Positions 23,283-36,479 of a stretch of DNA of 64,000 nucleotides are shown one piece after another. How positions within the stretch are numbered: the stretch's first letter is position 1; each line of letters opens with the position of its first letter. Location of the stretch: assembly GCF_000002865.3 (NCBI RefSeq), contig NW_001865056.1, forward strand, positions 152,398 to 216,397, written 5' to 3'. Both the position numbers and the translations under genes were made by a program. Source of the stretch: Monosiga brevicollis MX1 (taxonomy: Eukaryota; Opisthokonta; Choanoflagellata; Craspedida; Salpingoecidae). Below the pieces are notes generated by a model. The model was not told the DNA's origin. It searched no databases and saw only the letters and a program-made list of their open reading frames with translations.

Positions 23283-24743
23283 TTATGCGTCGGCAGCATC
23301 GAAACGGCGTCGCACAGATTCAAACGCCAAAATCCCAGCGGCATTGGCGGGAAAAGCGCGAAGAAGGCAGGGTCCGAGCCCCCGAAAAAGGCCACGAACA
23401 CCTTCTGCCCGTACTAGACGTTCAGCGCAGTCGCGAAACGTTTCATAACGTCGGCGGGAGGGGCAAAGGGCATCCGCTTGCAGGCGTGTCTGGAGGTCAG
23501 ATTCAGTTCGGAAAAAAAAAGAAGGAAAACATCAGCGCGAAGTCGTCATTTGTACACAAAGTGGGCCAGCGACAACTGGTTAAAAAGAGCAGAGGGGCGG
23601 GTTGCAGGGTGGTGAAACCATACCTTTACAATGTCTATGGGGTAGATCAGGGTCCACGATATCCAGGAAGAGAAGCCACCGCAGAAGAAAACTGAAAGTG
23701 AGTCTGATCCCATCCGCGCCTATGCCGGGAAGGTCGACATGACTGTTAGAGGAGAAGGATCAACAGGAAGGAGCTTGACATCTGCCAAGTGGGCGAGTCG
23801 AGGGACGCAAGACTGTACAGCAATGCAGCAGAGCTGGTCCTACCTTGAGATATTCATATGGCAGAAACCACGAAGTGGCTCCAACGACTTGGCGCATGGC
23901 CGTGGCTTGCATGCCGAGGAAAAATCGTGACCAGCTATGGTGACGAAGAATGTGGGCAGCACATTGGAAGGGGCCTAAGAACGAGCCATGGGCCGTGAGT
24001 CAAGATGCACTGCCGCATCCACACGCACAGTTGCGAAAGCAGCCGGGCCTCAGGAGGGCTGGTCACAGTCAAGCAGGCGAGGCGATGAACGTACTCTCGT
24101 AGGCACCATGGCGGCGAGCACCACCGGCTTGCTGAAGAATCACGGTCTGGGCTTGGGTCTTAAGGAGGTCCATGGGAGTGCGAACGAAGGTGGTGGTGAC
24201 GCCGGTGGCTACTGATGCGAGGAGCATGAGGTACCAGGGTGCGGGTTGATGCCGATCAGCAATGCCCAGGGCTCGTCGCGTCTGCATGTACGTGGCGTAG
24301 TGCACGCTTGTGTAAAACACACAAAAAGCCAGCGGCGAACCCATGCCCTAAGGTGTGCGGAGATTGGGGGGGGGGGGGGGGGGCAAAGTGAGCAACAGGC
24401 AAAAACAAGATGTCCTTGAAGAACAAGGAAGGAGAGAAGACAAAAGACAAGCGGGGCGAGATATTTGGAGGGAGTTGTCACATACACGAAAGAAGCCGCT
24501 GAGGCCTTCTTGCTGGAAGGTGGCACGAGCACAAGCCCAGCTTGAGGTGTAGAGGGGGCGCTTGGCAGATTGGGCTTGCATGCGCGTTTTGATGGTGTCG
24601 AGGGGATGCCCAACGATTGTAACGGCCATGCCAGCGGCACAACCAGCCACAACATCGCGCCCAAGTTCACGGGTGGGGTCGGGACGAGGCAGAGCATGGG
24701 AGGGCGCAGCACCAATGGTGGTGTTGGTGTCGGAGGCAGCCAT
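23283..24743 (-). CDS. SLC25-family mitochondrial carrier
   Basis: Inner mitochondrial membrane transporter built from three repeats of two helices. Five exons read right to left. The first (from ATG 24743) contains the opening helix VVAGCAAGMAVTIVGHPLDTIKTRM with the first signature PxDxxK. The second (about 24083-24345) has GSPLAFCVFYTSVHYATYM and the second signature TPMDLLKT. The third (about 23850-23976) reads FFLGMQATAMRQVVGATSWF. The fourth (about 23629-23692) has the third signature YPIDIVK. The last ends GLFRGLGPCLLRAFPANAAG and stops at 23283-23285. It most resembles the carnitine/acylcarnitine and basic amino acid carriers (SLC25A20/29/45/47/48), but the substrate cannot be fixed from what I see. 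An in-frame Ala/Pro-rich extension reaches 25181 and might add a presequence. Confidence 0.88.
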
Positions 24744-26672
<1,929 letters not shown>

Positions 26673-29600
26673 ATGGCGACCACTCCTGTCCCGTTCAAGC
26701 ACGGTGAGTTCCGTTCACTTTGACGCGACTCTTCGCTCCTCTCTGTCTGGCGTCTGATGCTATAGCCGCAAGGGGCTCATGTGCGTCTGATTCTCACTGG
26801 CTGTCGTGCGCTCTTGCTGGCCCATTCGCAGATGCGCTTCAACCTGCGGGTGCCAGTCCCCATTATCGTGGGCCTTGGCGCAAGTGCCTGGCCCAGGAAA
26901 CACATGGTCGGTCATCTCTCTCTCTCTCTCTCTGCCAGACCCCCAGTGAGCGCGCACCCACCTCAAGTCACCTTGGCGCCCTGCCCCTTCTTTTTATATA
27001 TCGATAGTCATTTTTACAGCCCTGCAAGCTGACCTTGAACAACTAGGTGCCGACGGTACTGATGAGTACGTAGCCTTGCCTCTTGACCGCTCAAGCTGTG
27101 GCCCATCTCACAACCGTCATCTCCTCTGCAGGCCCGCCCGGCTCCAGGCCCTGCTCAGCTACAGTCTGCAGTATCGTGCTGCTCTCCGATCCATTGCTGA
27201 TAATGTCTTTCAACACGTATGCTCTTCCCTGCCTGATCTGCTCATGCCGCGTGCACGCAACTGTCAACCACAGCCAGAGTACGCCTTGTGCCCAGATTTC
27301 TCACGCGCCTCTGGTCCCCCAATTCCCGTGGTCCCCCAACCTTCCGTTGCTGCCCCAGGTCGAAACAACCGCTGGCCTCGCACCTGCCGTCATGGAAGAG
27401 GAGGCGCGGCTTGTGCAGGAGTTTGGACACTTGGAAGAAGCTTGGCACCTGTGTGAAATTTTCTTTCCGCGATCCATCCTCATCCAGCAGGCGGGTGGCT
27501 TCATCATTCCCCACCTCTTGGAGTGGCTCAACCTTCACTGCACCGGTTCGTATGCTCACCCCTGCTCATTAAAGTCAAGCATCACAGTCTGACACATCTG
27601 CCTTGCCGTAAGCTCACGCTGACGATCACCGCCCCCGCACCAAACTCCTAGAGCTGGACCGCGAGCTTAAGAGCATTCTCCAACATCAGACACAGCTTAT
27701 CGACCAAAATGCGGCCTATTGGACCACGGTTAGGACAATGAATCTTACGCTTGATATTCACTAGACTGGCATATATAGGCTTGGTCGTGCCAAGTCCCGC
27801 CTCACGAAAGCTTCTGCCGCTCCTCGTCAGGTCATCAAACTCGTGTTGTGCCAACGGCAACGGGAAGCGTGCCAGCTCTTGCAACTTCACCCAAATTTTC
27901 GTCAAAGCGGCGTTGAAGGCCTGATCGGTCGGCTCATTCACGTGATTCAAGAACAACCCCGCTCGGCTGATGCCACCTCACCCTCCACCTTTCAAGCTCG
28001 CTTCCTGCAATGGCAGCAAATGGTAGCTGCATGGACAGATCGTTTCGACGCGGTATGCTTTCAGAGAGGCCCATCCTTGTTGGAAATACAACAATCCGTT
28101 TGTGGTGCCTTCAACTTTGCTCAAAAGACCGTTTTTTTTTTCCGACTTGATTCTGGCCTTGCTCTACTCCACAGTATCCCCAAGCACAGGAGCTGTGTCG
28201 CATTCTTGCCGCGGAGGCAGGCTCCGCCTCATATCTAGCCAAGTCTGTCTACCTCGAATCTCTTCATTCATTCATTTGCTTATTCCTTTGCTCTTACACT
28301 TGTGTCGCTTGAGTTATGTTTTTTGCTGCTCGCAACTTGAAACCTCTCTTCAATGGGGCTGATGATACTCGGTGGTGCACAGGTTGTTTCCCAACTGGCT
28401 GCATCATGTCATCGTCTATGCACAGTATTGGCGCCCGCTGTGTCGAATCGGAGAGATTGAGGATTTGCTTTTGGTATCGTCGCACGAGCCTCGCTCACCT
28501 GCCGCCCCGCACGCGAGTGCCTCACCAGTGCAATGACTTGCGGGCACTCTGCCTTAGGATCTCGGTCTACATGTTGATGAAACAGACTTGTACTTGATCA
28601 TTTTGCAGCAAGAACCGGAGCAGACCATCCTGTCCCTCCTGTTCGTGGCTGTTGCATTGCCCTTGATGCTGACCCCGAAGCGCCCTCCTCGTTTTTGCTT
28701 TTTTTTTTTTTTTTTTTTTCCCTTCTTTTTTTTTTCCTTTCTGATTTGTTTACCCAATCTGTAAACACAGGAGTCACTTTCCAACATTTTGGAGCCCCGC
28801 CCATCTGGCCGATCTTTTGCAGCGCTCACGCTGGTTTGGCGCTGCCCCACGCCGCGGCGCCCACAACATGACGCTACGCGAGGTGTGTTGTATCCTCTCG
28901 TTTCCCAGCAACTCACTTCAGAGAGAGAGTTGGGTCCCGAATCTTGCATCCCGACGCATCACCACACTCATAGTATCTGTGCTACTTACGATAGCACTAC
29001 GTTATCTCCTATGCGCTGGAATTGGCGCGAGAAGACACCCTTTGGCCGCTGGCCGCTAGTTATTTGGCAAGGTACCCATTCCTCGAGTCTTGCGTCTGAA
29101 ACTCCCTTTGCATGTGAGCGGCATCCTTTGATTTTCTCTGGGTTTGCTCACCTCCCTCGACTCAACCATTGCAGCTGTGGCAGCGTTGGCCAGGCCACGT
29201 TGGTGGAGGTGCTGGAGTCTCGCCCTCAGCCCTCGCTCTCTGCGGTCCGCAAAAGCATGGCACTGGCTCGCAAGCACGGTCTAGATATCACGGGTGCGTG
29301 CTGATCTTTGAAGCAGGTTGCCCAAATTTCAGCTCACGGTCTTCCCACCTCATCGCGCACGCACTTGTATTTCCATGACTGCGGCCATTATCTGCACGCG
29401 CAACAGCCAAACGCATTGCCATTTGCGAAGCCAAGCGCCGACAGAATTCGGGGCAGTTGGATGTAGCTGTTCAATACTTTTTCGAGGCCGGCGATTTGGA
29501 CGCCGTCACGCGGTAAATTCAATCAGTTGTCAACCCAGCGTGTCGGTGAGCCTGGTTTCAAGGCCGCGCCATAACTAAACATACCTTTTTAAATTAGGAT

Positions 29601-30490
29601 TGCGGACGCCATGCTGCGCACCTACGCAGCCACCGGTGAATTGGACCCCACAGACTTGGCGCAACGCTTAGGACCTGCTGTGCTGCAGAGCGAGCGCCTC
29701 ACTTTCATTGGTATGCTTTTGTCCCTTTGAAACTTGAGGCCAGTCCAGTCCAGCTAGCTTAGAGCCTTGTGAGCTTTTCCTCATGGCACGTTGTTGACCA
29801 CCTAGCCAAATATAAGGAAGCTTTGGCTCTCATTGCCGAGATGCACTACGAACAAGCAGCCAACATCCTCATTAATGTGCTGTCAAAGTCCACCATGGCT
29901 CCTCGATGGTTCGTACACCTGGCAAACGAAGCAGAATGGCTTGCTTGTTACCATTTTGTTTGCCACGATCTTCTTGCTGGTTTGGGCATCACTTTGCGGG
30001 CCTGAGTTTGCGTGCTCTCCGCTCGTTCAATGCTTTTTTTCGTTTTTCTTAATACTGGTGCCCCTCGTCTGGCATCGCGTGGGCTTGCGTTGCAGGTTGC
30101 ACTTGCATGTTTTATTGGACATGCTTCCCATTTTGGAGCAGCCAGATATTGTCTTTGACGCTGAGCAGGTGTGAACCCTTTGCGGGTCTTCTTTTTTGCA
30201 CGACTTGCAACGTCTCACCGACTCGACTCTTTTTTTTTTTTTTTGGGAACTTGTAGACGCAAACTTTGATGCAATGCCTTCAAGAAGTCGAGCTCTCCCA
30301 TAACTTGCGTGAATACACCCGCTACCTCTTGGCAAAACAGCCTTGCCACGGAGAGGAGGGAGAGAAGCTGGACGAAGATTGGGATAAGATCCCCCTCGAT
30401 CAGCTTCGCACGCAGCTTGCCACCCTTCTTGAGCCGCTGCGCTTGGCCCTTGCACGTAACTTGGCGCGTGCCCTCGTGGTCTCCCGGTGA
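26673..30490 (+). CDS. NUP85: Nucleoporin Nup85
   Basis: Alpha-solenoid scaffold protein of the Y-complex (Nup107-160) of the nuclear pore. Start ATG 26673 (MATTPVPFKH) is followed by many short exons. Landmarks in order: LLSYSLQYRAALRSIADN (27150), HLCEIFFPRSILIQQAGG and LLEWLNLHC (27450-27540), YWTTV (27720), FLQWQQMVAAWTDRF (28010), FPNWLHHVIVYAQYW (28390), DLLQRSRWF (28810), LVEVLESRPQPSLSAV (29200), AICEAKRRQNSGQLDVAVQYFFEAGD (split, 29410-29515), LTFIAKYKEALALIAEMHYEQAAN (29700-29870), and the C-terminus LRLALARNLARALVVSR with TGA at 30488-30490. The C-terminal motif is almost the same as in human NUP85 (LSLARNLARAI). Exon ends are approximate. Confidence 0.9.
28700..28740. repeat. poly(T) tracts in a NUP85 intron
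   Basis: Two T-runs interrupted by CCC and C, just upstream of a CAG acceptor, so they act as or overlap the polypyrimidine tract of that intron. Confidence 0.85.
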
Positions 30491-30765
30491 GGTTTGGCAT
30501 CAAAATTTCTTCACATCTTAGTGTGATGTTTGCCCGTCCCCACCCACAGTGATGACTTTTGCGACACGTCGAAATTGAGGCTTGTCGTTGCCTTCTCCCA
30601 TCAAACGCATAATGTTACCAAGCGATTGCGGCGCGCGATTGCGGTTGAGTCTTTTTCAAGTTGAATTGTTTCATTGCCAAGCGGATTTTTTTTTTTTTCC
30701 ACACAAGTCGAAGCGCATTTACCCGCATGAGTCATGGAAGACAAAGGGCTGCGCGAAAGGGGATC

Positions 30766-31866
30766 TCAATCGTCGTTGGTGACAAGGTCATCTTCTTGCA
30801 CACCAGCAAGGGTTGCCGCCACGACGCGACCACGGGCATAAATGTATGTTTTGCCGTCAGCCTCCCGACCTTGAAAGAGGAAGGCCAGCGAGGGTAGAGA
30901 GGTTGTGGTGGCCTGCGATCCATCTTCCAAAGCATTCTCCGGTGGCGGTGGCTGGAGGCGAACCAGGACTCGGCAATTGCTTACGCGGATTGAACATTCA
31001 CGCAGATAGTCAATGGCCATGGCATCCACCTACATATGAGGGCAACATGAATGGGTAAGCCGATATCGAGTGGGCGCGCGAGGGGGGAGCGGTGGCGAGG
31101 GCATGAAACGTACATCGCGCGCGCCAAAGGGTACGTGGGCCAGCTCGCGGACAATTTCCAGGGCATCCTCGAAGAACCGCACGTAGCTGACGTTGTTGAC
31201 GTGGTGATTCCAGTCCTCATCACTGGGTCGGAGCAAAACTGGCATGGCAAAATAATCGACACCATCGCTTGTGACGAGGCTCAACTGGGTGACGGGAACG
31301 GCCGAGGCGCGTGGATTAATGGCTCCCTCCGAAGTGGGGACGCTATCCATCTCGATGCTTAAGAGACTAGACGCATAGTCGGAATCACGACGGCGTCGGC
31401 TATCTTCGAGCATGCGTGCCTCTTGGGCGGCGCTGGCAATGCGTCGAAAGTTTGGGGGCAAAGGTAGTTTTTCACCTGGAGCACGTACAGCCACACAAAC
31501 CACGACGGCGGTGGCCAGCAGCACACGCTTGCCCGGTTGTTCACAGTAAATGGAGTATAGGTATTCAAACGACGAGTTGCCCAGGTTGCCGATGGACTGA
31601 GACACGCGCACCTCGAGCGGCTCGAAGAGGTGCCGAAGCCGGTGGTGAAAGCGCAACGACTGAGCCTTGATGACGTATCGACCTCCCAGAAGCTCATGAA
31701 TGGCCTCGCGGTTTCCAGCCAACCGTGTTTCCATGCAAAGCTCAAAGAGGATGCTGGGGGCAATGGCTGTGTTGCGGTCGCGGCGGCCGCGCCCAATGGT
31801 AAAATCCTTCACCATGGCCAAGCGTGCATCAGGCATGGCACTGGATGGTGCGGCTGTATCTTCCAT
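30766..31866 (-). CDS. Double-hotdog acyl thioesterase (4HBT / acyl-ACP thioesterase-like)
   Basis: Two exons: 31866 to about 31113 and about 31031 to 30766, joined GAT|GTACGT...TGTAG|GTGGAT in phase. About 340 residues. The first hotdog unit lies near residues 10-120 (FTIGRGRRDRNTAIAPSILFELCMET, written here in part). A linker follows, then the second unit begins RPSDEDWNHHVNNVSY, the typical D-x(n)-G/H-HVNN-xxY helix-strand pattern of 4-hydroxybenzoyl-CoA thioesterase-like enzymes, and ends with FLFQGREADGKTYIYARG. It probably hydrolyses acyl-CoA or acyl-ACP thioesters. I see no clear targeting peptide. Tail-to-tail with NUP85 (275 bases apart). The substrate is not inferable. Confidence 0.78.
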
Positions 31867-32602
31867 GCTGTGTGGTATCGGGGCCAGCGGAGGCTAGAGC
31901 GAATTTTTTACAAAACGTGAACCAGTGTCAGGGATGACAGGTGGCCACAAGGAACATCCAAGACAGCGTCGTGGCTCTATGGCAGGGCCTGGACAAATGC
32001 TGCGCGGGGGAAAATCAACCCTGATTGGCGTGCTATCCGTTTTATGGGCATGACTCACCAGCGGCGCAAGAAAGTGCTAGAAAGGGCTTGAATGTTCAAG
32101 GAGAAACACGGGTCGTGCACGTCATACGTCAATCAGTGGGTCTGCGCGTGAAGCAAAAGACAGCGGGCAGAGTAGGCACGCAGCAGCAGCGACCATAGTG
32201 AGCAAGGACGACTCCATGATCTGACTGTGACAACGTGCGACAAGCAGCAGCCAGCAGCCCAGCCCCGACACGGCCTTTGAGCGGTGTTGACAGACATTTC
32301 AGGGCGCTTCTCGTGCGTGCTTGCACCACATAAAGCACACACACCGCCGGCTGCCATTCACTACCTGCGCACACGAAGAGAGAAATGTGAGAGAGAGAGT
32401 GTGTGTGTGTGAGAGAGAGACAGAGTGAGTGAGAGAGAGAGAGAGAGCAGAGAGCAGACACAGAGACAGACACAGACACAGACGCAGATGTAGATGATTC
32501 TCGAATTCACTGGCTCCAACGTTGCTGACGCAATGGTAGTAAAACGCTGACAATGTTGCAACACACACACGCACACACACACACACACTCTGTCTCTGTC
32601 TG

Positions 32603-32656
<54 letters not shown>

Positions 32657-32694
32657 TGTCTCTCTCTGTCTCTCTCTCTGTCTCTCTCTCTCTC

Positions 32695-32749
<55 letters not shown>

Positions 32750-32824
32750 GTCTCTCTCTCTGTCTCTCTGTCTCTCTCTGTCTCTCTGTCTCTCTCTGTC
32801 TGTCTCTCTCTGTCTCTCTCTCTG

Positions 32825-32858
<34 letters not shown>

Positions 32859-33125
32859 TGTCTCTCTCTGTCTCTCTCTGTCTCTGTCTCTCTCTGTCTC
32901 TCTCTGTCTCTCTGTCTCTCTCTGTCTCTCTGTCTCTCTGTCTCTCTGTCTCTCTGTCTCTCTGTCTCTCTCTCTCTCTCTTCACACACTGTTCAAGCCG
33001 AAAACTTGTGTCTTGATCTGGATATGGGATGGATTGGTTGGTCAGGCGAGAAGAACAGTGGCCAGTTTGCAAGCATCGATTGTCACATTAAGCACAATGC
33101 CGCTCAGCGGTGTGCACGTCAGGGT
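31867..33125. other. gap dominated by (CT)n / CTGT repeats
   Basis: About 1.26 kb between the thioesterase start and the GTPBP8 stop on the minus strand. 32380-32500 is GA/GACA-rich and 32560-32985 is a long CT/TCTG tract. No gene is supported; the long Arg/Glu or Ser/Leu open frames are translations of the repeat. Confidence 0.75.
32589..32985. repeat. (CT)n with TCTG interruptions, about 400 bases
   Basis: Nearly pure pyrimidine on the plus strand, built from TCTCTC runs broken by TGTC. Preceded by a (CA)n stretch at 32560-32588. One of the longest polypyrimidine tracts in the window. Confidence 0.96.
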
Positions 33126-35137
33126 TCAAGCCTCGGTCTTGGTCTTGGTCTTTGATCCGGGCTTGGACTTGGAGATGTGGGCTAAGCGCAAACGCTGCAC
33201 CAGACTTTGTTGGAGAAGGACTAGGCTTTTAAGGTTGAGGTGCTGCATGCCCAAGGGGATGATTTCCGGTACACATTGGCCCCGGTTCTCCACCTCCTGC
33301 AAGCACCAAACGGGGTGAGAGCCTCAACAAGATGGAAGCTATCAGCGCGTAATTCCACCAAAAAACACACCATCAGCGTGTGGTGAATTCGACGCGCGAG
33401 CTCCACACGGGGCACCAAGTCACATTTGTTGAGAATGATCTGGTACCGGGCATGACAGCTGCACGCAATCCAGCGCACATGGTACATGCAAATGAGCAGA
33501 AGAGTTCAAAGCCCAGCTCTGCAGGTGAGGAGGAAACTGACTTTCGATCCAGATAATCCATAAAGTCGCGGTCATTTTGCTTGATGCCGTGTCGCGCATC
33601 TATGGCGCCCATCAGCACGCACCACTCATCAGACTTGGCGTGTAGTCGAGGACACGGGGTGAGTCACGCCTCTGGCTTTTTTTTTTCGTCGGGGTGAAGC
33701 CAAGCGCACCGAGAACTAGGTACACGAGCTCAAGCTCGGTGCGATCTTGCAAGTAGGCCCGAATCTGCACCGGGTAAAGGGTCAGCGCGACACGATGCAA
33801 ATGTTCTGCAAGCGGCTACAATGGTTGACACCATCAACTAACCGCGTCCTGCCACAGGGACTGCTTGGCCTCGTTGGCAAAGGCAAAGCCGTAGCCTGGA
33901 AAATCAACAACTCGAGCTTGATCTGTTACTCGGTAGAAGTTGATACTCTGTTCACCAAGGGTGCGGCCTTGAGCATGACAAGCCAGCCCGAAGCAAAGTG
34001 AGAGCAGGGAAAGGATGGCGGTACAAACCTGTGTAACACCAGGTTTATTGCGGCTACGTGCTGGGCTGGACTTTGTCAGCAAGTTGATGAGTCTAAAGAC
34101 AACGCCATCAGACAACCACGCGAGCTCGGGGTGAGAAGCGTCGAACCCGTCCACAACCAGCCATGCACCCAAACAATCACACGGACGTCGATTTTCCCAC
34201 GTTGGAGCGACCAGCAAAAGCCACCTAGGCAGCCAGCAACTTGCACCAATGAGATCGATGGATAGAAATGGCGCGACCATGACTCCTGAGCAGCCCCCTC
34301 CCCCTCCCCCCAAAGGGAAGCCTTATGAAGAGAACGCTCAAAGGAACCAACAGCCGACCTCAAAAACAGGCTTGTCGGAAGCGGGCAAGAAAGACGCTGG
34401 CGTGGTTGCAGCACCCAGAAAGTTGAGGCGTCGAGACCTGCCATGAACATTGAGTGTATGAGATGAATACACATGCATGCACATGAGATCGCAGGTCGGT
34501 GAGTTCTATGTGACTCGGGGGGGTTTTTTTTTTGAACACACAGCTCACCGAAAAAACTGTTCTGCTTCTTTGTGCGAAGCATTCAGGTAGTCATCCCTGG
34601 TTTTGACGTTGAGTTGCTGCTTGCTACCACGCTCACCCGGTGGCACACGGCCAAGCTAGTCATAGCGAGAGCAGGGAATTTGGGCCACATTAAACAGTGG
34701 AGCCAAGGAAGTGATCTGAGCGGCCTCCAGCGACGACTCGCTGGCCAGGAAGACGTACGCCAAAGGCATCCAGCTTGGCCAAGAGCGCCGGTTGGATGGG
34801 TGTGGCATTGAACTTTTGGCGGTTGGAGGCCACATGGGCTGCGGCCCGCATCCAGGTCTGTCGAAATCCGGCCTGTGCACCCACGCTAAAAGGGTTGCTG
34901 TTTGCGTGCACCGGAGTCTCCGCCATGATGCGCTGCTCAAATTCCATGCGACTGAGCCCAAGAGCATCCTCGGCGTCAGCCTTGGGCGGCGGCGTCCTCG
35001 GCCGTTTGCTCTGTTTGGCAGGTGCGTTCAATGGTTCATGGGCCTTTTCAAGCAAACCCTGCATGGTTGCGGGCCGGGCATATGCCCGTCGCACAAGACT
35101 TCTGCCCCAAACAACTGGCACCATCCCGCATCTCATG
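33126..35137 (-). CDS. GTPBP8: GTP-binding protein 8, EngB/YihA-type GTPase
   Basis: Mitochondrial relative of bacterial EngB, a ribosome-assembly GTPase. Start ATG 35137 opens MRCGMVPVVWGRSLVRRAYARP, an Arg-rich, acid-poor segment that looks like a mitochondrial presequence. The first exon also carries a Lys/Pro linker. The G1 loop FAGRSNVGKS is on a short exon near 34185-34225, its Thr completed by the next exon (LINLLTKSSPARSRNKPGVTQ region, about 34015-34095). Then come INFYR and G3 DFPGYGFAFANEAK (33840-33960), AYLQDRTELELVYLVL (33720-33770), IDARHGIKQNDRDFM (33560-33610) and G4 ILNKCDLVP (33420-33450). The last exon ends in a basic Ser/Lys/Thr tail (GSKTKTKTEA), with the stop at 33126-33128. 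Motif order and spacing fit the family well. Confidence 0.87.
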
Positions 35138-35159
35138 CCGCCGTTCGTCGCCAGAAAAA

Positions 35160-35161
<2 letters not shown>

Positions 35162-35206
<45 letters not shown>
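35162..35206. repeat. (GT)n microsatellite just upstream of GTPBP8 start
   Basis: GT dinucleotide run of about 45 bases followed by a poly(A) run of about 14, beginning 25 bases upstream of the GTPBP8 ATG on the opposite strand; it would be transcribed as (CA)n in a 5' UTR. Confidence 0.95.
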
Positions 35207-35208
<2 letters not shown>

Positions 35209-35910
35209 GAAAAAAAAAAAAAAGAACCATGTGCGGAAGAGTGACAGTTGACACACTATTAAAACTCATGTTGTTTTTCTGACATTTCACACAAGAGAAG
35301 GGGTGGTTTAAGCAAGTGGCTTTTGGTCGTGTACATCCTGCTGCACCTCTTGGGAATGAGAAGCAAAAGCTGTCTATGGCTTCAAAGGAAATGTTGGGCC
35401 CGACAAGATGAGGTTCAGCTTCCTATCTCAGCCTCGTTTCTGACAGCCAGACTCTGTTTGAGATCTGTTCATCATTGCATCTCAGCGCAGCTTCGTTTAC
35501 TTGAGTTGCTGCACATCATCAAGGCCATCGATCGCATCATCGGCAAAGATACCAAAACAACAATTGGAGACAACAGCGCAAGCTACGATCACACTTCGAA
35601 AGGGAGGACCGGAAGCTAGAAAGTATCAATCAAGCTCTTCTGTCCCTCTCGGTTCGTGTTGTCTGTGTCGGTCTGTCTCGCTGTGTCTTGCCAGAGGGGC
35701 TGGCGTCATGACAAGATGGATCAAGAGCAGGATACATTTGAGTTGTGGCGTGCGCGTCATGACATGTTCGTGCCAATCGATGCAACTTGAACGAGCTCAC
35801 GCCACTCTCAAGTGCAAACTTGATATGGGGTAGGCGTGGGTGTGCACCCAGGTTGAAGGCAAGCCAACAACGTACAAAGCCCACACTCAAGTCAATGACA
35901 GACAAGCTTC

Positions 35911-36346
35911 TCATAGGCCCAGTATGGCCTCGATATCCTCTCGAGACCCCTACGTCATCCCCTGACGTCTCCACGGAGACGAAATGGTCAACTTGGGCGA
36001 GGTCGTGAAATTTTTAGTCAACTTGGGAAGAGTTGACATTGCGCCTCATTCGTCATCCCCATGTAGTATGTACGGGGTGCTTCTCCAAAACCACGTCCAC
36101 CCAGCCCAGCGGCACATGTGCCAAAGCAGCATTGAGCTGCTCCGAATACACCTTTTGTGATGCTTGCACGTCCGGACTGGTCCGTCCGTCTGGTTCCGTT
36201 CGCGACCGGCATACCTGTTGGAGTGTCCAACCCATTCTTTGCCGGCTCTGAATCATGGCGTGATTGCGCGACACAATGATATCAGGGTCGACACGACGCA
36301 CTTTGTTGATGATGAGTCCAGTAAGTGTCGTGATGCCTTCTTCCAT
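35911..36346 (-). CDS. small unrecognised protein, three exons, 82 residues
   Basis: Not assigned to a family. Exons 36346-36215, 36151-36074 and 35949-35911, with donors GTATGC and GTACAT and acceptors AAAAG and ACGTAG, all joining in phase 0. The product starts MEEGITTLTGLIINKVRRVD, has a middle MGWTLQQ|VYSEQLNAALAH, and ends EKHPGSREDIEAILGL. It looks like a compact helical protein with no signal peptide or membrane span. Support comes from consistent splice signals and protein-like composition across three separate pieces. It lies between GTPBP8 and an unrecognised plus-strand ORF. It could also be the 3' end of a longer gene starting further upstream. Confidence 0.45.
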
Positions 36347-36479
36347 GAATGGACCAGACCAAGAGGCATCGGTGTATCATGATCTTGTGACGACGGCATT
36401 GGTCGGAGGCTGCGCGCGACAGGCTGGCGGGGTCAACCCCAAAAGATGATGGCTTTACTTGACCAATCCACTTGTCCAT

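Noticed and set aside
32299-33155. Long Arg/Glu/Thr and Ser/Leu open frames on both strands
   Set aside because: Produced by the (CT)n tract; all frames stay open because the repeat lacks stops.
36215-36346. VDPDIIVSRNH resembling the exonuclease motif of family B DNA polymerases
   Set aside because: The essential following pattern (GHN-x-FD) is absent and the predicted protein is only 82 residues.
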